Assembly (NCBI RefSeq): GCF_004798865.1
Contig: NW_025336126.1
Span: 2,052,518 to 2,116,517 of the forward strand
DNA length: 64,000 bases
DNA from: Varanus komodoensis
Taxonomy: Eukaryota; Chordata; Lepidosauria; Squamata; Varanidae
Direction: 5' to 3'
Shown here: piece by piece, positions 62,640 to 64,000 of the stretch
How the letters are laid out: every line of letters begins with the position of its first letter
Position numbering within the stretch: the stretch's first letter is position 1
Translations under genes and position numbers: made by a program
Notes under the pieces: model-generated
What the model was told of the DNA's origin: nothing
What the model saw: the letters and a program-made list of their open reading frames with translations, nothing else
Databases searched by the model: none

Positions 62640-64000
62640 GAGCAAAATGCTCCCTTCGAAAGGACCCATTCCTTGGAAGCGAGCATTATCCTCCTCAGGG
62701 AGGTTGTGCCTCCGGGGGATTGCAAGGGGCGGGGGGGGGGGGGGGGCCTGGTGGAGGAAGGTTCAGTCATCAGACAGGGAGATAGCTGGGTGTGTGATGG
62801 GCATGCAGCCGCAGGGCAAATCCCCTCCCTTGTGTCAAGGCTGCAAATACCATGCAGCATCTTGCAGCCTTGTAGAATCGGTGGAATCGGTGGCTTTGGT
62901 ACATGTTGGTACCAGCAATGTGGAGAATGTAGTTGTGAGGCTGTGGAAGCCAAATTTGGGTTGCTAGTAGAAGGCTGGAATCCAGGACTGCCAAGGTGGG
63001 TTTCTCTGAAAAGCACAGGGCCCATTAGACAGGCCCAGCCGAGGAGTCTCACTGCATGGACAAGACAGCAGTGTAGAGCGGAAGGGTGCAGACTGGTTAG
63101 GCACTCGGGAACTTTTTGGGAGAAGCCAGGCCTGTAGAGTTGGGCAGGCTCCACCTGAACCAAAATGGAGCCAGACTGCTGCAGCATAGCTTGAAAAAGG
63201 AGGCAGAGTAGCTTCTAAACTGCACCCTGGGGTAAAGCAGACAAGGGCTAGGAAGCATCTGGGGATGAAGAGGAGACAGTTTCTGATTGCTCAAGTGTAG
63301 GAAAGGGAGGAAATATGCCACAAGCTTGTGGTGAGACAGAATAACCATTCTGGAAGAAGAGCAGCTGCATAAGAGTCTGGTGAAGATGTTCCACTTCTTG
63401 TTTCTCTGCAAATGCCACAAGCCTCTGGGCCAAAGGGGGAGAGCGAGAGTGCCTGATTTTAAAGGAGAAGCCAGATACAGTGGGCTTTAGGGTTGGAATG
63501 AAACTCAGCAGAATCTGTCCCTCTGGCATTTGTGGACCTCCTCTCATGCTCGGCCCAGTTTTGGAAAGCGAGCTGAGCCAAGAAGAAGTCCGTGGATGCT
63601 CCAGAGCGCCCAGCACAACTGGCTGTTGTGGGCAGTCTGGGTGAGGAACATTGCCTGGGAGCGGCTTGGTGCCCGGTTCCTGCTGAGGACCCAGTGAACG
63701 CTGGGTCAGCTCACAGGAACTTGCAAGCTGGACCAGCGTCCAGGAGGCCCCAAACAGCTTCCCCACACATCCTTAGCGGGCATTATAGAAACCTGGTGGA
63801 ATGGAGAAAGCCAGGCATCTCTGGATATAAAGTGTACAGTGCACAGGAAGGACAGACAGGGATGGGCAAACCGAGGATGTTGCTCTTGATGTTAAAGAGG
63901 GTATTGAGTGTAGCGGACTGGATGATCTTAAGGTGTGCAGGCTCCTCCACAGGAGCACTATGGGTGACCACTCCTGGCCCCAGAACTAATTCAGTCATAG
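62640..64000 (+). mobile_element. Decayed CR1 LINE, 5' part, runs off the window
   Basis: Around 62895-62945 the plus strand reads VHVGTSNVENVVVRLW, the GTNDVG motif of CR1 ORF1. Near 63050-63180 it reads LHGQDSS... and QAPPEPKWSQTAA, also ORF1 order. Near 63785-63840 it reads ETWWNGESQ, the start of the ORF2 endonuclease, followed by APPQEHYG. Multiple stops and frame changes show it is dead. The reverse-strand 172- and 206-codon frames in this stretch are shadows of it. A G-run lies at about 62730-62745. Confidence 0.7.

Noticed and set aside
62567-63766. 206- and 172-codon minus-strand frames at the right end
   Set aside because: Antisense shadows of a decayed CR1 LINE read on the plus strand.

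Overview
This is vertebrate nuclear DNA, most likely from a squamate reptile (lizard or snake). The genes have introns with GT/AG boundaries. The repeat background combines a Bov-B LINE tail, CR1 and L2-like LINE tails, MIR-type CORE-SINEs, 5S-rRNA-derived SINEs and several TA-flanked Tc1/mariner-type elements, which fits squamates best. The species cannot be named from the sequence.

Four protein-coding genes could be resolved exon by exon. RPL18 (+, 1451-8109, 7 exons) gives an intact 188-residue ribosomal protein L18. Downstream, on the minus strand, lies an intact three-exon gene (9456-12259, 405 codons). It encodes a coiled-coil region, a transposase-type helix-turn-helix and a shortened DDE_Tnp_4-like domain that seems to have lost its catalytic core; it looks like a domesticated transposase and is the least familiar gene here. 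A SULT2B1-like sulfotransferase (+, 32676-40661, 6 exons, 287 codons) and the carbonic-anhydrase-related CA11 (-, 56622-46993, 8 coding exons) face each other tail to tail. RPL18, SULT2B1 and CA11 are also close neighbours on human 19q13.33, which supports orthology, but the order and orientation here differ from the human arrangement as I recall it.

Layout: 0-1.4 kb, sequence 5' of RPL18 with YY1-like sites; 1.4-8.2 kb, RPL18; 9.4-14.6 kb, the transposase-derived gene and a possible CpG/YY1 promoter for it; 14.6-32.5 kb, a repeat-rich stretch with no gene I can support; 32.6-40.7 kb, the sulfotransferase; 40.7-47 kb, repeat-bearing intergenic DNA; 47-57.1 kb, CA11 and its promoter island, with a second CpG island in its second intron; 57.3-57.7 kb, a polypyrimidine tract; 57.7-64 kb, mostly LINE and SINE remains, ending in a decayed CR1 that runs off the window.

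The genes do not form one pathway: RPL18 is a translation housekeeping gene, SULT2B1 sulfonates sterols in the cytosol, and CA11 is a secreted, non-catalytic member of the carbonic anhydrase family. The most notable observations are the domesticated transposase gene, a 42-bp in-frame tandem triplication that repeats the exon-2 splice acceptor of the sulfotransferase, a Pro-to-Gln change in its PAPS loop, and a perfect inverted pair of octamer sites at the edge of the CA11 intronic CpG island.
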